This document shows, piece after piece, positions 34,699-47,833 of a stretch of DNA of 64,000 nt. Position 1 is the stretch's first letter. The number at the start of each line of letters is the position of its first letter. The stretch covers positions 124,001 through 188,000 of the forward strand of contig JAEPRB010000049.1 in assembly GCA_016758965.1 (NCBI GenBank), in the 5' to 3' direction. The notes beneath the pieces were generated by a model that saw only the letters and a list, made by a program, of their open reading frames with translations, did not search any database and was not told the DNA's origin. The position numbers were made by a program, and so were the translations under genes. This DNA comes from Circinella minor. Lineage: Eukaryota; Mucoromycota; Mucoromycetes; Mucorales; Lichtheimiaceae.

Positions 34699-37292
34699 AA
34701 AAAGTTGAGCTGGATCTTATTATCATTATCACTCTTTTATTTTATTTTTTGGAATAGACCACCTTGCGATTCAAAGAATGATGATCCAACTCACACAGAT
34801 CATGCAAGAACGTTTCAAGTAAGATCGAAGCTTAAATGAGTCGCTAAAAAATTCATTCAAATCTTTTAGATTTAACCAATTTTTCAAAAAAAAAAATAAT
34901 ATCCTCATTACGGTCTTATTATAGCTATTTGGTAACTCACCTTCAATGACTTCTCCTAACCCTTCTTTGAAGTTAAAACCCCCTGCATCTCCATTACCCG
35001 AGCGTCATCCCACGATATTGGACGCTGATGCTCCAACATTTGTCCCACAAGAATCAGTTACTCGATTTGATCCATTTAATGCACAAGGTGATAGTAACAG
35101 TCATAGTGACAGCAACGATTATAATAAGCAAAGTCACCATTATGATATTGATATTGACGATGACGACGATGACGATGTTGTGCTCAGTAATCATCTTCTG
35201 AATGCACAATTATTGGATGATTTTGATGTCGATGATAATTCCACTACCCCTTCTTCCTCAACTATTCACGCCACTCCATCTCATTTACCTATTACTACTA
35301 CTACTCCCTCTGTTACCAACTCAAGTACTACATCTGTAGGTATCAACACCATCTTACCAACCACGACTACAGCAACCGTATTAAGTCCATGGAATGGCAG
35401 TAACACATCATGGAAACCGGGGTTAGAATCAACAATGAAAAATATTTGGGAAAACGATAATAATAATAAGAACAACAGTAATTCGTATAATAATAGTGGT
35501 GAAGAATGGTGGGATCGTTTTGAACCTTATTCACAAGAAGATGAAAAAGAATTCGATCCAACTCTTCAATATTATCATGGATCATTAATTGATACGGATA
35601 CAATTCAAGATATGAGCAAGTTATCATTAACAGATCCATCTATTGAAGAATCACAAGTGGAAAATATTGGTGAAGACATGTCAGCAATTCAAATGCTTGA
35701 ATCCATATTTACTGACTTAAGTGAAGCGGAGTTAACATCGACTCTTGAGGAAAATGAATATGATTTGGATAAAACAACAGAATCTTTATTTGACCGAAAG
35801 CAACAACAAACAGTATTGACATCACCACAGCAACAGGAACAATACGTTTCATCATCATCAGCTCCCCCAAAAAAAAGGCAAGTGTGTCGTCATTTTCTTG
35901 CTGGAGAATGTTATCGAAAAGATTGTTGGTTTGCTCATGATCTTCAAGTTAAAGTGTGTAAATTCTGGTATGTTCTTTTTCTTTTTGCTACCTATAATGT
36001 ATATAACTGGATAAAGGGACAAGGGGAAATGATACAAGGAGATTTCGATTTATCCCTTCATTTCATTCTCCTCTGTATTATGAGTATTATTCTATATACA
36101 TTGTTGCACCATCATAAATTGTGAAGCGTGAACAACATTTCTTATTATATATTTATATATAGGCTACAAGGTTCATGTTTAAAAGGTGATTATTGTGAAT
36201 TTTCCCATCATATTGATGTAAATGAAGTCGCAAACAAAATGAACATTCAAAAAAATCAACCTATTACCAAGCCTGCTCGATTTGATGAATCTGAATACCC
36301 AGGTCTACAAAGCCAAAAAAAATCTACAACAAAAGCAACACCAATAACAATGAAAAAAACATTTCTTTCTTCGACTTCTATTGATAACAATATATTACCA
36401 TCTTCAAAGACATCTGTCACTGTGGAGAAAAAACAGCTTGAGGATGACGATTTCCCATCTCTTGCAGCATCTGCAAAAATGCGTACTACTACATCGCCAT
36501 CTACTTCTTCTTCTGATATATCGAAATGCACAAAACCTGTCAACTTCGCTGAAATAGCTAAACGAAAGGCACAAAGTAACTCCAAATCAATCGGTAGTGC
36601 TACTAAAAAAAGGGGGGTTCCTTTGATGTCTGAATCTCGAATCATGCAACGTTTAAAAAAACCTGTCAATATTCCGTGGTTGGTAACTGGCAGTACATTA
36701 AACACAGAATATTTGAAGCAGGTAATGAGGGATCATAAGAGAACCATGGTTTCAAGAGAATTGGTGGGAGGGAGGATTGGCTCAGTTAAATGAATCATAT
36801 TTAAATACATTTATATTATAGCGAGAACAAGCAATCCAATATGGAACGTTGCGGAATCGATTCTTTAGTCGTGCAACGGCATTTTATCTGCAAGGAGATG
36901 GTGCCAAAGCAAAAGCTTATTCAAATGAAGCCAAATACTATAACAGACTGATGCAGGAGATGCACACCGAAGCAAGTCGACGTATATTTGAACAAAGAAA
37001 CCAACATGAAGCTTTTATTGATTTACATGGCCTTCATACTGATGAAGCTTTGGATATGATTGAAGAACGATTGGACAATCTTAAAAATAGCTACCAAGGT
37101 GTTGTTTATATCATTACAGGAACAGGGCATCATTCAGGTGCTCATAGTAGTAAAAATAGTAAACTGAAACCTAGTGTGGATGAATTTTTACGTGAGCAAG
37201 GTTACCGTTTTGCAGAAACAAATATGGTTGGCGATAATAAGGGTGGGATCTTTGCGGTGGATCTTACTCTTTATCATCATCAGCGATCATGA
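34556..37292 (+). CDS. CUE-like, CCCH zinc-finger, DUF1771 and Smr domain protein (730 aa)
   Basis: Five exons: 34556-34614, 34758-34818, 34925-35967, 36163-36721, 36822-37292, giving 730 codons. Domains in order: disordered N-terminus; a CUE-like helix bundle near residues 290-332 (SAIQMLESIFTDLSEAEL); two CCCH fingers near 360-400, C-x7-C-x4-C-x3-H and C-x7-C-x5-C-x3-H, the second interrupted by intron 3; two acidic-FPxL type motifs (SEYPGLQ, DDFPSLAA); a DUF1771 helical segment from about 575; and an Smr domain at about 638-725 with IDLHGLH and TGTGHHS, both expected for an active Smr nuclease fold, ending GGIFAV. CUE-Smr proteins such as yeast Cue2 cut mRNA at collided ribosomes; the CCCH fingers suggest RNA binding. 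Role by analogy only. Intron 1 holds a 33-T run. A paralogue follows at 39138. Confidence 0.88.
34665..34697. repeat. Poly-T run of 33 in intron 1 of the CUE-CCCH-Smr gene
   Basis: Uninterrupted T tract inside the first intron. Length may be unreliable in sequencing. Confidence 0.9.
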
Positions 37293-39137
37293 TATTGAAT
37301 AACAGAAACAATGATTTTAATAAAAATAGTATTATACTCTCATGAAAGAGAAAAAAAAAAGAAGAGAGAGGAAGTAGTTTTTGTATAGCCTGCATTTGGA
37401 ACCTAACCCCTTTATTCAAAAAGATACCTAGACTATTAACAAATTGCGAGAAACACATTTTTTTCGAGCTGTCATAGTAGAACAAGATCGTTCTCCATTC
37501 ATACTAACAAGAACAACAGGAAATACGATACAAATCTATTGGTATTTATCTTGTTAAATTTCAAGAGAGATTACCAGCAAAGAAACAAGGGTTTAGCTGA
37601 AATTACTCTGCTGGACGATATGATATTCATACTGATAATCCTTAAGAGATACTATAGTATAATTTAAAAGTGGCTGTTATGATATGCTGAAAGAATTTAA
37701 TATTACGTAAATTGAAAAAAATATATATTATCTACTTATCTATACAGTTGAGAATTATATATTCCTATTATTAGTTTCTATGGCGCTGTTTTCAATATTA
37801 AAGTTACGTAGCAACATATGATTATCTAATATGTACAATTACGGTTATGAGTAATGTATAGACTGCTGATCTCAACTCAGAGAAACTCAACGTGGGGTGG
37901 TACTATTCATACAGGTATACTGCTGAAAAACGTCATTGAAAAAGAAATTGTCTTCTTGTGTTCCTAATCGATGTCTCGATTTAGATAAATTAGTGTGATA
38001 CATGTGTTGCCACAATGCCGGAAACAGTTCCGCTCATAGTATTATGTTTGCCGTGTATAGGCAACATTTAGGAATTAAAGAAAGTATTCAATAGAAGCAA
38101 ACGCCATCCAATAAAAGAGCTCGAGAGGAGAAGCGAGATGAAGATTGATCAGCAGGTATATTAAATGATATTTCTTAATAGATTTTTTTTTGGGGGAGGG
38201 GATAGTTAAAATAAGTATATCACAAAAAAGCAGAAGAATAAAGACATTTTTCCGCTTTTCATTCAAAGATAATGCATGTAACCTGTCAAAATAAAAACCT
38301 ATATCTTTCACACACATTCAAACTTGTATATGATACAACATTAAACAGCATGAATATGTAGTTGAGTTTGTTTTAGCTTCTCTTTTCCTCCTCTTCTATG
38401 ATATGCGGAAATGATGATACATGTTGTAATATTAGAATACCCAGGCTAAATTGATGGGTAGCCTATACGTAGCACATGTTTCAAAATATTATGGGCAGCA
38501 AAACAGCTATTCAATTGCCAATAATGTTATAAGAGAAGAGTTTTACAATACTAACTGGCGTCAACATGAAACCATGACGACGAAAAAAAAAAGCAGCATG
38601 AATCTACGAAGACTTCTCTTTTTCGATTTGAATGTGCCTGAAAATTCAATTGTGGATTGAAGAAGCAGGAACATTAAAACTAGTTTCGAAACAAATAATA
38701 ATGCCATTTACCGCTTCAATTAAATTTAAATTAGACGATGTTTGATGTACAAAAAGGTAGAAAAGCCGGAAGTAAAAAAAAAAAAAGACCATGAAGATAC
38801 AATATATCCTCGTGGAAATAACCCTATGGAGGTAATAATCGACAATAAAGTCACGCCAAAAAAAAGTGCGGAATCATATAAGCAAGGACAGACGTGCAAT
38901 AGAGGGCGTTACAGGAAAAAACACCAATAGCTTCTTTTATGTATGAAGATCCTTTCCTTATTTTCTTCTTTTCATTTTCTATTTTTTATTTTTATTTTTT
39001 GCATTTAAAACTAGTAGATATACAGTCCTTTTTCTTCCTCTCTCTTCCTCTCTTTTTTACTTTAATTCTTCTTTGCATATCATATCTCCCCTTTTATTCT
39101 CTTTTTTTTCCCCGCATAACATTTGTATATCCCGCAC
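37293..39137. other. Intergenic between the two Smr genes
   Basis: 1.8 kb. Two lysine-rich small frames (38451-38660, 38742-38930) have no family features and are not called as genes. The last 200 bp upstream of the next ATG are CT/T-rich, like a promoter leader. Confidence 0.6.
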
Positions 39138-42100
39138 ATGGCGTTCGCGCTTGTGGGTTATCCAGTTGTCGCACCCAATTATTTTCGACATGATCCATTC
39201 GACCATCCACCTCATCCAATATTAGCTCAAATATTACAGATTGTAGCATCGTCTCAGCATCATGCTCAAATTGCTACTTTTATGACAACAATGGTCAGCG
39301 AAAATGAATTTAAATATTTTAACCATTTATTCACAAATGGTACAATTGATAATGACGTTATGGAAGCTGCTGAACGACAGGCCGCAAATATTATAAAAAA
39401 TGCAATTGAAAATACTGTCACAGCTGAAAATAATACCGCATCATCGTCGTTTTCGTTGTTACTCGATCCTTATATGTCATTTGGGTATTTAGACAATGAA
39501 AATGAGCAAAATCAACAACATAAATCTGTACCGAAAAAAGATGACAACAACGACTACGAGTACGATAAGGACAATGATGATGATTATGCTGATCATCTTC
39601 TACACAATAATATAATAACAGACCCGAAGCAGATCGAAAAGTATGGCTATGTTCCTTACTTGAACTACTACTACTATCACAACGATAGCGATCAGCAAGA
39701 CAATCACGTTGATCAGGATCACTACTACATAGGCAACAGCGAGCATTGTGTCTCCGACGCAGAGAGAGCTGTACAACATCAAATAGATGAGCTCGAAACT
39801 ATTTGCTCATCCTCATCATACTATACATTATCATCAGCAGCTATTATAGAAGAAGAAGTAGTAGAAGAAGGAAAAGAAGAATTTTCGACAATAAATTACA
39901 AAAACAGTATTCAACATGATCATAACACTGAAAACAAACATAGAAAATCTATTCCAACTACTTGTAAAAGCTTATTTCCTGGAACAGAAGGCCGAGAGAG
40001 GCGTGGTCATTATTACTATGATCTTTTTTCCGACATGCCAGACACAAGACATGCAGAGTTGGTCACAAAACGCTTAAATGAGGTTACACGACAACGTGTC
40101 CGTATTTGGTGAGAAGATCAAAAATTTAAATTTTTATTTATTTGTATACATTATGCGGTAGCCTATAGCTTACAACATCTAAATTTATTATTTATCACAA
40201 TCTCTTTCAGGGACCCATACTATGCATCATATAATGGAGATATACCAGAACTAAATACCAATCAAGATTTAAATCGCTGTAGGCAAGTGAAAAATAAAAT
40301 AAAGAAAAACGGAAGAAAAAAAATGTTGATTATGTGTATTTTAACTTTTTGATGCATAATAGCCATGTTAGTAGTAACACTAACGAGATTTCGATATTGA
40401 CATTCGGCGATGAATTTCCGGAACTACCGAAACGTGAAACACAAGGCGCGCTTCCTTCAGGAACAATAAACAATAATAATAATTTACTACAAACCCCATC
40501 CATTGATTATGCTTCAGTTGTAAAACGAAATATTATTTCGAAAAGACACTCTTTACCCAAAATCAACAATGCACCGAATAATAATAATAATAATAATAAC
40601 TATGTTTACGACAACAAAAACAACACCATTAATAATGGTACTAAAGAACAACATCAACACCAAAATCATTCAACCCCTCGACAACAAACACTTAATTTAA
40701 ATATGAATCAACAACCGAATAAAAAAATATGTTATGAAAAAACTACTATGCATGATAATGACATTCATTTTCCTCCTTCTCATATTCAAAAAATTATGAC
40801 GACAAATAATATTGATAATATAAATAACAATCTATGCCAACATAAACAAAAGCAGCAATATATGAAACATATGATAAGTGATTCGGAACCTGGTGTAGGT
40901 CAGGAACAAGTCGATTCTATAAAACACCACTTTTTAAAAAGTCAAACAGTTACGCCACATCCAGACGAGGCCCCAACGATAACAATAACAAAAGCAAACA
41001 ATAGTAATAGCACTCATGAACTAAATTATGCAGCCATTGTTAAACGAAACACTCGTAATTATTCAATAGTAGGAGATGTTGCGAAACGAAAAGCAACTAG
41101 TCCACTGCAATGTGCACCCAGCAACAAGATTCAGAAAAAGCAAGAAAATAATACTACTAAATCAGCAGGTGCATCACGACTATGTAAAAACCATCAGGAA
41201 GATCAAGTAACAAGTATAATCAACGATGATGATGACAATGATAATAGTGGTAGTAGTAATAATATGAAGTTTGAAAAGTCCAAAATAGAAGGTTATAAAG
41301 TGAACGAGTTAAACTTGGGACCTGGTGTGAAAAAGGTAAACTTATATAAAATCATTAAAGCAAAAAAGATATATTATCTTCGTATTAACATATAACAAAC
41401 CTACAAAAAAACCTACATACATGGTGTAATAATAATAAAGTCCCAGGATAAAACAAACGCCTCACAATTGATCTCGTCCCCTTCCCAGATTTCAGACACT
41501 GTACCTAATCCGTAAGTAGTAAAAATATGAATTTTTCATTTTACATTTAATATTAGAAGTGATGACTGAACTACTCACAATATTTTTGGCTCTTCTGTAA
41601 AAATGATTACAACAGTGGGAATTATTTAACACAAGAGTGTAATAACGATGAAAGTGAAGCAGATGCTAAGCTAGCAGAGGCTCCTATTGCTGTTGTCACT
41701 CCTTATGCCGAAATTGCAAGACGAAACTCTGAAAAGAAACATTTAATGTTTTTAAATGCAAGTGGACTCATGGGTATTAAATCCAACTCCCTTTCAAAAT
41801 TCGATCGATTAGAACAGCAATTGGTACGACCTGCTGTAATTCCTTGGGTAGAAACTGGCGACCGATTAACTCACCTTTATCAAAAAGAGGTAAATTCAAT
41901 AACAGGAGATGTTATGATAACGAGAAAAAAATGTGTGTCAAATGCACAATTTTTATTTTGTTTTCATCCACCACCTAGTTTTATATTTATTTCTATACAA
42001 ATAAGGAGCAAACAAACAACGACTTATATATAAATATATAAATAATTAATATAATTAATTTTAATGCTATTAATGCTATTATTATTCTAAATCAGAGGAG

Positions 42101-42635
42101 ACAGGCAAAAGAATACGGATTTCAAATGGACAGATACTTTCAGCTTTCACAAGGGTATTATCATCAAAAAGATTGGAAAAATGCCAAGTTCTATTCAGAC
42201 AAAGGTCATTATTATCGTGAACGAATGCATGAACTTCATACAAGAGCTAGTCAACGGATATTTGAGCAACGAAATCAACAAGATGCACTATTTATAGATC
42301 TTCATGGGATGCACGTGGATGAAGCAAAAGCAAGTATCGTTCGTTGGTTTCAAGAGCTAAAAAACCATCGAGGCATTGTATACATTGTAACAGGAACAGG
42401 CCACCATTCTCGTCAAAGTGCTACAGCTACTATGGATAGCAACAAGGTATCAGAACGAAAATTAAGGCCGACGATCCGTGAATTTTTGAATAGTCTGTAT
42501 CGATGTGAAGAAACAAGTGTACTTGGGGATGACAAAGGTGGTGTGTTTGCCGTTTATTTATGTCTTCATTTATATATTCCTAACAATAATACCTCAACAT
42601 CGACATGTGTTTATTGTAAATTCAAAATGATATGA
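39138..42635 (+). CDS. DUF1771-Smr domain protein, diverged paralogue of the upstream gene (966 aa)
   Basis: Six exons: 39138-40108, 40211-40282, 40363-41335, 41441-41511, 41616-41889, 42096-42635, giving 966 codons. The long N-terminal half is acidic and Asn/Asp/His-rich without CCCH fingers. Motifs DEFPELPKR and repeated YAxxxxR(R/N) words (YASVVKRN, YAAIVKRN, YAEIARRN) echo FAEIAKRK in the neighbour. The C-terminal third matches the neighbour closely: IPWVETG, DUF1771 from about 788, RASQRIFEQRNQQDA, then Smr with IDLHGMHVDEAK and TGTGHHS, ending GGVFAV. The Smr motifs are intact, so nuclease-type function is plausible. The second intron has a GC donor (AG/GCAAGT at 40283); the neighbour genes use GT. 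The exact acceptor of exon 4 (41441 or a few bases downstream) is uncertain but stays in frame. Confidence 0.82.
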
Positions 42636-43768
42636 GTAAAAAAATAAAATAGTAATAAAACCATATATATGTATTCACAATCAGTGTTTTTGGCAAAGCA
42701 ATTTTTATATACATAATTAATAATAAAAAAACTATACAGTATATCAGAGCGCTATATGCAAGTTTATAATAAGCAGTAACCGATAAAGCAATATTACATC
42801 AATATGGAATTCTATTTACATACGCATTCATGAATATTTCATTCAAATAGTTCATTTATAAGTGTTGATGAAGTTTGAATATAGACCAGTTGCTAAATCA
42901 GGAAAATATAATTGGATATTAGTACGTATCATCCCTAGTACTCTATAAAATTTAGTGAAGTTTGCTTTTGGTGTCCTAAACCTCAGTTCAGCCAAAAAAT
43001 ATAATAAATCAACGAACACCAGCCTAACCAAGAAAATTAATGATATTGATGTTTTAGAGTAACATTTATATTTATAGTACAAATAGTGATGTTAATAATG
43101 AAAGCTATGATCATATGTAGCTTCAAGAAAATGAATAAAATATACTGGATAAAGAACTACATATTACAATTGACTAGAAAAGAACAAAAATATATAAAGT
43201 TTTGGTTTGGAACAGAAAAATAATAAGTGACATTATGCTCATGAGGATCTACAATATGTTAGCACGTGTTATTACTGATAAAATCATCTCCTGTTTATTT
43301 TTACCTATGTATAACTTCATCCAAAAAAAAGAAAAAGAAAATATTACCTGCCTTTTTTATCATTTAAGCTATTCAATATATATATATGGACAATACAACA
43401 AAAAATCTCAATCAGGTTCAGCATGTGTATACAAACATGGGGAAACACCTCGAGAAATCGAAGATGATGTGACACACAAGGGTATAAGTATATCCAAAAT
43501 TATACTCACATTTTTTTTTTTACATCAAACTACATCAAGTCAACGAGCAATGTGGCTGAATAAACCAAAAAGTACCAGCTACTGGATAAGTATTACCTCG
43601 AGTTACTGCTGGTAATAAAAACAATGAATTACAATATAATTCCTAAGTATGTACCTATATTTTTTGTAATATTATATTATGTGTTTATGCTATTTCTTTT
43701 TCTTTTATTTTTCTATTATATAATCAAACAAAAAAAAAAACTAACATATACATGTTACAACTATGCAG
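42636..43768. other. Intergenic; possible upstream debris of the decayed third Smr copy
   Basis: 1.1 kb. A frame at 43202-43615 contains a protein-like segment (SACVYKHGETPREIEDD) that may be an unrecognised 5' exon of the decayed copy; this is weak. The rest is AT-rich. Confidence 0.4.
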
Positions 43769-44250
43769 AGATTACAGGGCATTAAATAGATGGGGTGAAA
43801 AAATGATTGAAGAAGCTGAACGTGTAGCTAAAGCCAAAAGAGAAGGAAGACTCAAAGATGCAAAAGAGCACGAAAAACGTGCTTTAAAACACTCTACGTA
43901 GTTGAATAAGATGTAAAAATTCCAAAGCTAGCCAGCCCATATTAATGAGTGTAATATTTATTTTAGAAATCAGAACTGATTTATTCATTTATATGAACAA
44001 CATGTTACCGAAGCTAAACCATATATTAAACAGTGGTTTGGTGATTTCTAAACACCATGTGGCGTTGTCTTTGTTACTCCTGGTGCTGGTCGACATTCCT
44101 CAATTAATAAAAGTGAAAAAGAATAATTGAAAAATGTTATCAAAGATTTCATCAAAACTATGTGTATGTGTCATGAAATACTACATGTTTATGGAAATGT
44201 CATATGAGTGGTGGTGTATTTGCACTCTTATTTATATTCAATATTCATGA
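43769..44250 (+). pseudogene. Decayed third DUF1771-Smr copy
   Basis: After an AG acceptor-like site (43767-43768), an open stretch reads DYRALNRWGEKM...RLKDAKEHEKRALKH. It resembles the helical DUF1771 segment and stops at TAG 43900-43902. The Smr part continues downstream: RNQN-stop-FIHLYEQHVTEAK, KQWFGDF-stop, GVVFVTPGAGRHS, a further stop, then NVIKDFIK and, after a stop and a one-base shift, SGGVFALLF. At least four in-frame stops and a frameshift are present. The motif expected as IDLHG reads IHLYE, and TGxGHHS reads PGAGRHS, so the key Asp and His residues are also gone. Same orientation as, and about 1.1 kb downstream of, the second Smr gene. It resembles the shorter fungal Smr type as much as its neighbours. 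Confidence 0.8.
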
Positions 44251-45034
44251 GTATAGTATAAGTCATGGTTGACAATACCAGAAAAACTGCAGCATAAAAA
44301 TGACAGATAAGTAAATAAATAAATAATATTAGCTTTAATAAATTATTAAAGTCAAGAATAAAAATAGCATAAAATATAATTATTTTATTTTTAAACTTGG
44401 GTTTGAGTAAAAATCTGATCTTCTCTTTTCGTCGGCGGCGGTGTTTACAGTCTGAAAAATACTTGTAAATTATATAACAGAGTTTGTGTACCTCATGTAA
44501 AATGTGCTTTAATGATTTAAAAAATGCATTATGTTTAATATAGCTCAGCCGATGTAGCCCCAAGTCTTGTTTCTTTTAATAAAGTATCCTTTCGTTCATT
44601 GACCGATTACCCATTAGGGAAAAAAAAAGATAGCACTGTACTAATTTTTTTTTATAGAACCAAGATTCATTATCTTTCTATTATTATTTTTAGAGTGACA
44701 GAATTTTCAATTTTGCACTTAACTAGTTAAACTAGGTTATACCATTCTCTGGTCGTGTTGGCAACTATAACCTTCTTGCCAGCAGCGGCATAGCGGGAAG
44801 AAAAAAACAATATATAGAAAATAAACGCCTCATTGTTCAAAGCGACGTAATGGACAACGTGGCACAAAAGATTAAAGGGTTGTGAGGGGGCGCAGCTATT
44901 TTGTGCAACAAACAGAGTTAACACTTTTGCGGCTTTCTTTCTCTTGAATTAATAGAGATGATATAAATTTTCTTTTTTTTTTTTTTTTTAACACACTTAA
45001 AAAAAAACCTTACAACTGACACAGCATAACTCAC
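44251..45034. other. Intergenic, promoter of the following gene
   Basis: 0.8 kb, AT-rich, with a T/A-tract leader (44970-45010) just upstream of the next ATG. The minus-strand frames here (44228-44563, 44727-44924) have no family features. Confidence 0.6.
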
Positions 45035-46820
45035 ATGGTATCCTCGTCCTCACCGTTTTCCGCAGGCCGTACACTTAAAAACCTTTTTAAGGACAGCAAC
45101 CATGCCCGCACCTCAAACGTTTCGTTGAACTCGGAACCAACACCATCTTCTTCTGGGACTAACAGAAGACAAAGCATTAGCGCATCATCTTCACATCACG
45201 GTGGTAGTAATAATCATCACCATCAACAACAACAAAAACAAAAAGAAAAACAACAACAACGATTTTCATCAGCTCAATCCGAACCCCCTTTACACGACCG
45301 TCCATTACCTCCATCACCTCAACCAAAGTCATCCTCCCGACCTCCTGTCAGTAAGCATAATAATAAAAGAAAGGATTCAACAACTCCGTTCTATAAACGA
45401 TTTTCGCGCGTACCTTCAGTTGACGAAGATTTAAAAGAAACATATTCAGTATATCTTTCAATGGATAACGTTTCAATGAATAATAGTAACGAAAGTAATG
45501 TAAGTTCGTTACAACAACGACAATATCAATCCCAACAACAGCCAGCTTTACCACCAATACCGCCGTCCCATTCTAGGCATAAACGGGAAGATTCAGCATC
45601 TGTACATAGTGGTAGTTCTGGTAACAATATTAGTAACATAAAAAATACTGATGGTGGGAGTAATAACAGCAGTAGCAACAGTATTGGAGGAAACAGTAGC
45701 ACCCAACAACATTCTTCACCACCAAAGGAACAACCACAACATCCACGACAACAAGAGAAACATGAAGCTCCCTTAAAAAAAATACCTAAATCTGCCGTTC
45801 AAAAAAATAGAACAACTAAATTATTGAACCAAATTGAAGAATTAAAAATTACTCGAGATCAAGAATCTTTGGAGCTCGAGAATCGTTATTACAAGCTACA
45901 ACATACATTGGATGCTAAAGAAGCAGAACTGAATAGACTTTCTGCAAATTTTCATAAACACATCAAGGTAAATATACTTTTGTTTTGAATAATATACATT
46001 CAACAACATGTTTCTTACTTAAACTGCGCCTCATAACAACTCCTCGATATAACCTTTTTTTTAGACGATACGTGCAACAGATGATGATTTTAGTACAATT
46101 AGAGTCAATTTAACAATGTTACAATCCAAGATTGCAACACTACCCTTATCGTTAAAGAAATATGCTGACGACAGGGCACTCATGACACGATATTTTGCAA
46201 ATCATTGGCCAGCATTGAAACCTACCATTGAGCGACTTTGCAAAAAGAAGGATGCATTAGATTATAATATCATTTGTCTATTTGTTGAAAAGTTAGTCAC
46301 TGAAGAATTAGTATCCAGCATATACCATACACCCATCATTGTTGGATTACCTACCAACGAAGCTTATTTGCAAATTTCAGAATACATGGCAACGCATGAC
46401 AAGGACTGGGCTCTTCGACTGCGACAACAAATGTGTAAGTTGGCTGTAAAATCCATAGCAACAAACGACGCAGCTGCCAAGCCCATTGCAAGTGCCAAGA
46501 AAGAAGTCGTAGATCGAATTATTTCCAAACTAGGTAAAATCTACAGTGCAGAAGGCCATGAGGTACTTAATTCGAAAATAACAAAATTTGTGGATACAGC
46601 ATGTGAATTGAGTGCAGCCATGCATAGTCAAGATGTTTCAGTCGATCCAGCAAAATTGATAGAAGGTAAAGATAAGATACAGGATGACCTGGTTACTATT
46701 CAAAATGGTTCATTAGACAATGCTACAACGATCCGTGTGGTTGTATGCCCGCCATTTACAGCTTCTGAAAAACAAACAAATGATGTTGTTTTAATGAAAG
46801 GAAAAGTCATTTGTATGTAA
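45035..46820 (+). CDS. Conserved-looking fungal protein with disordered N-terminus and coiled coil, function unknown (562 aa)
   Basis: Two exons: 45035-45967 and 46065-46820, 562 codons as written. The N-terminal 250 residues are Ser/Gln/His/Asn-rich and disordered (KTLFK-like start RTLKNLFKDSNH, PPSPQPKSSSRPP). A coiled coil of about 50 residues follows, starting LLNQIEELKITRDQESLELE. The C-terminal half is ordered and mostly helical, with LSLKKYADDRALM, NHWPALKPTIERLC and ICLFVEKLVTEELV. It resembles a helical domain seen in uncharacterised filamentous-fungal proteins, from memory only. The 3' end is ambiguous: GTATGT at 46813 could splice to TTTGCAG/CC at 46986, giving a tail KGKVISVYMIST and a stop at 47008 (567 aa). 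No enzyme motif is visible. Confidence 0.75.
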
Positions 46821-47833
46821 AAGTTCAATTTGAAAAAAACCTTTCTCTCTACAGTTCTTATTATTACTACGATATTGTTATTATTATCATTATTGCTATC
46901 ATTATTGCTATCATTATTATTCTTTTTTTCACACGCACACGCACAAACACACAGATAAATCATCTTTCCTATCTCACTTTTGCAGCCGTCTATATGATCT
47001 CTACGTGAGCATTTCTTTCTATTCCTTGATACGTTTTTCCCAAATCATCCTATTTACTATTCATTCTTAAATACCATTTCTTTTTTTTTACCACACAGCC
47101 TTGTAGATTTTTTTTACAAATTATATTCTTACTATTTCTATCTATATGTATGTTGTATGTAATATTTCCTTTGACAGTAATTTTTATTTATTTATTTCGT
47201 CTCTGTATAAGATGTTTGTATTAAAATCTGTGTTATATTTAAAACGAATCAATTAGCCAATAATTACACTTACATATATTACTTTAATATAACTAATGTA
47301 AATTAACACAACAAAATGTTCATAATTAATTTTTAATTTTTAATGCACTGATGTTTCAATCAAAGGTTTCTGTGTCCCAATTTAATATATTATTAGATAT
47401 ATAACTCTACTTTATAGGAAATATGAAGTGGTTGCTTAATAGTATCTGTCATTTTGTTCATTTACTGCGTACTTTTTTGTAACATCTTCATCTAATAGAT
47501 AATATACTGTAGGTTTAACTATTGTGATATAATGATTAAACACGAGGTTGTTAGAGGTGCCACAGAGAGGCATATTGATCAAGGTTACTTTTATCTTAAA
47601 ATATACGCGGTATTGATTCAAGGGAAAATCAAAATTTTCTTAATAAAGAAAAATCGAGTTACGTAGTTCCTGATTATATTTTTGAAAGGAGTGTTTATAT
47701 AATTTTTTTTACAGATAAAATAATTAATATAAAATGGGACGCTTTTTCATGATAAAAAAAAAAGGTCAGTTAGTATAATCTAAAAATCATCCAGAATGAA
47801 AACAAGACATTTTATTTCATAATACATTAATTC
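46821..47833. other. Intergenic between converging genes (possible last intron and exon of the preceding gene to 47008)
   Basis: 1 kb, AT-rich. The first 165 bp include TTA/ATC repeats and a CA-rich stretch that would form the optional last intron of the preceding gene. No other coding signal. Confidence 0.6.

Noticed and set aside
38451..38930. Two small lysine-rich open frames between the Smr genes
   Set aside because: No start context, splice signals or family features; composition follows local A-richness.
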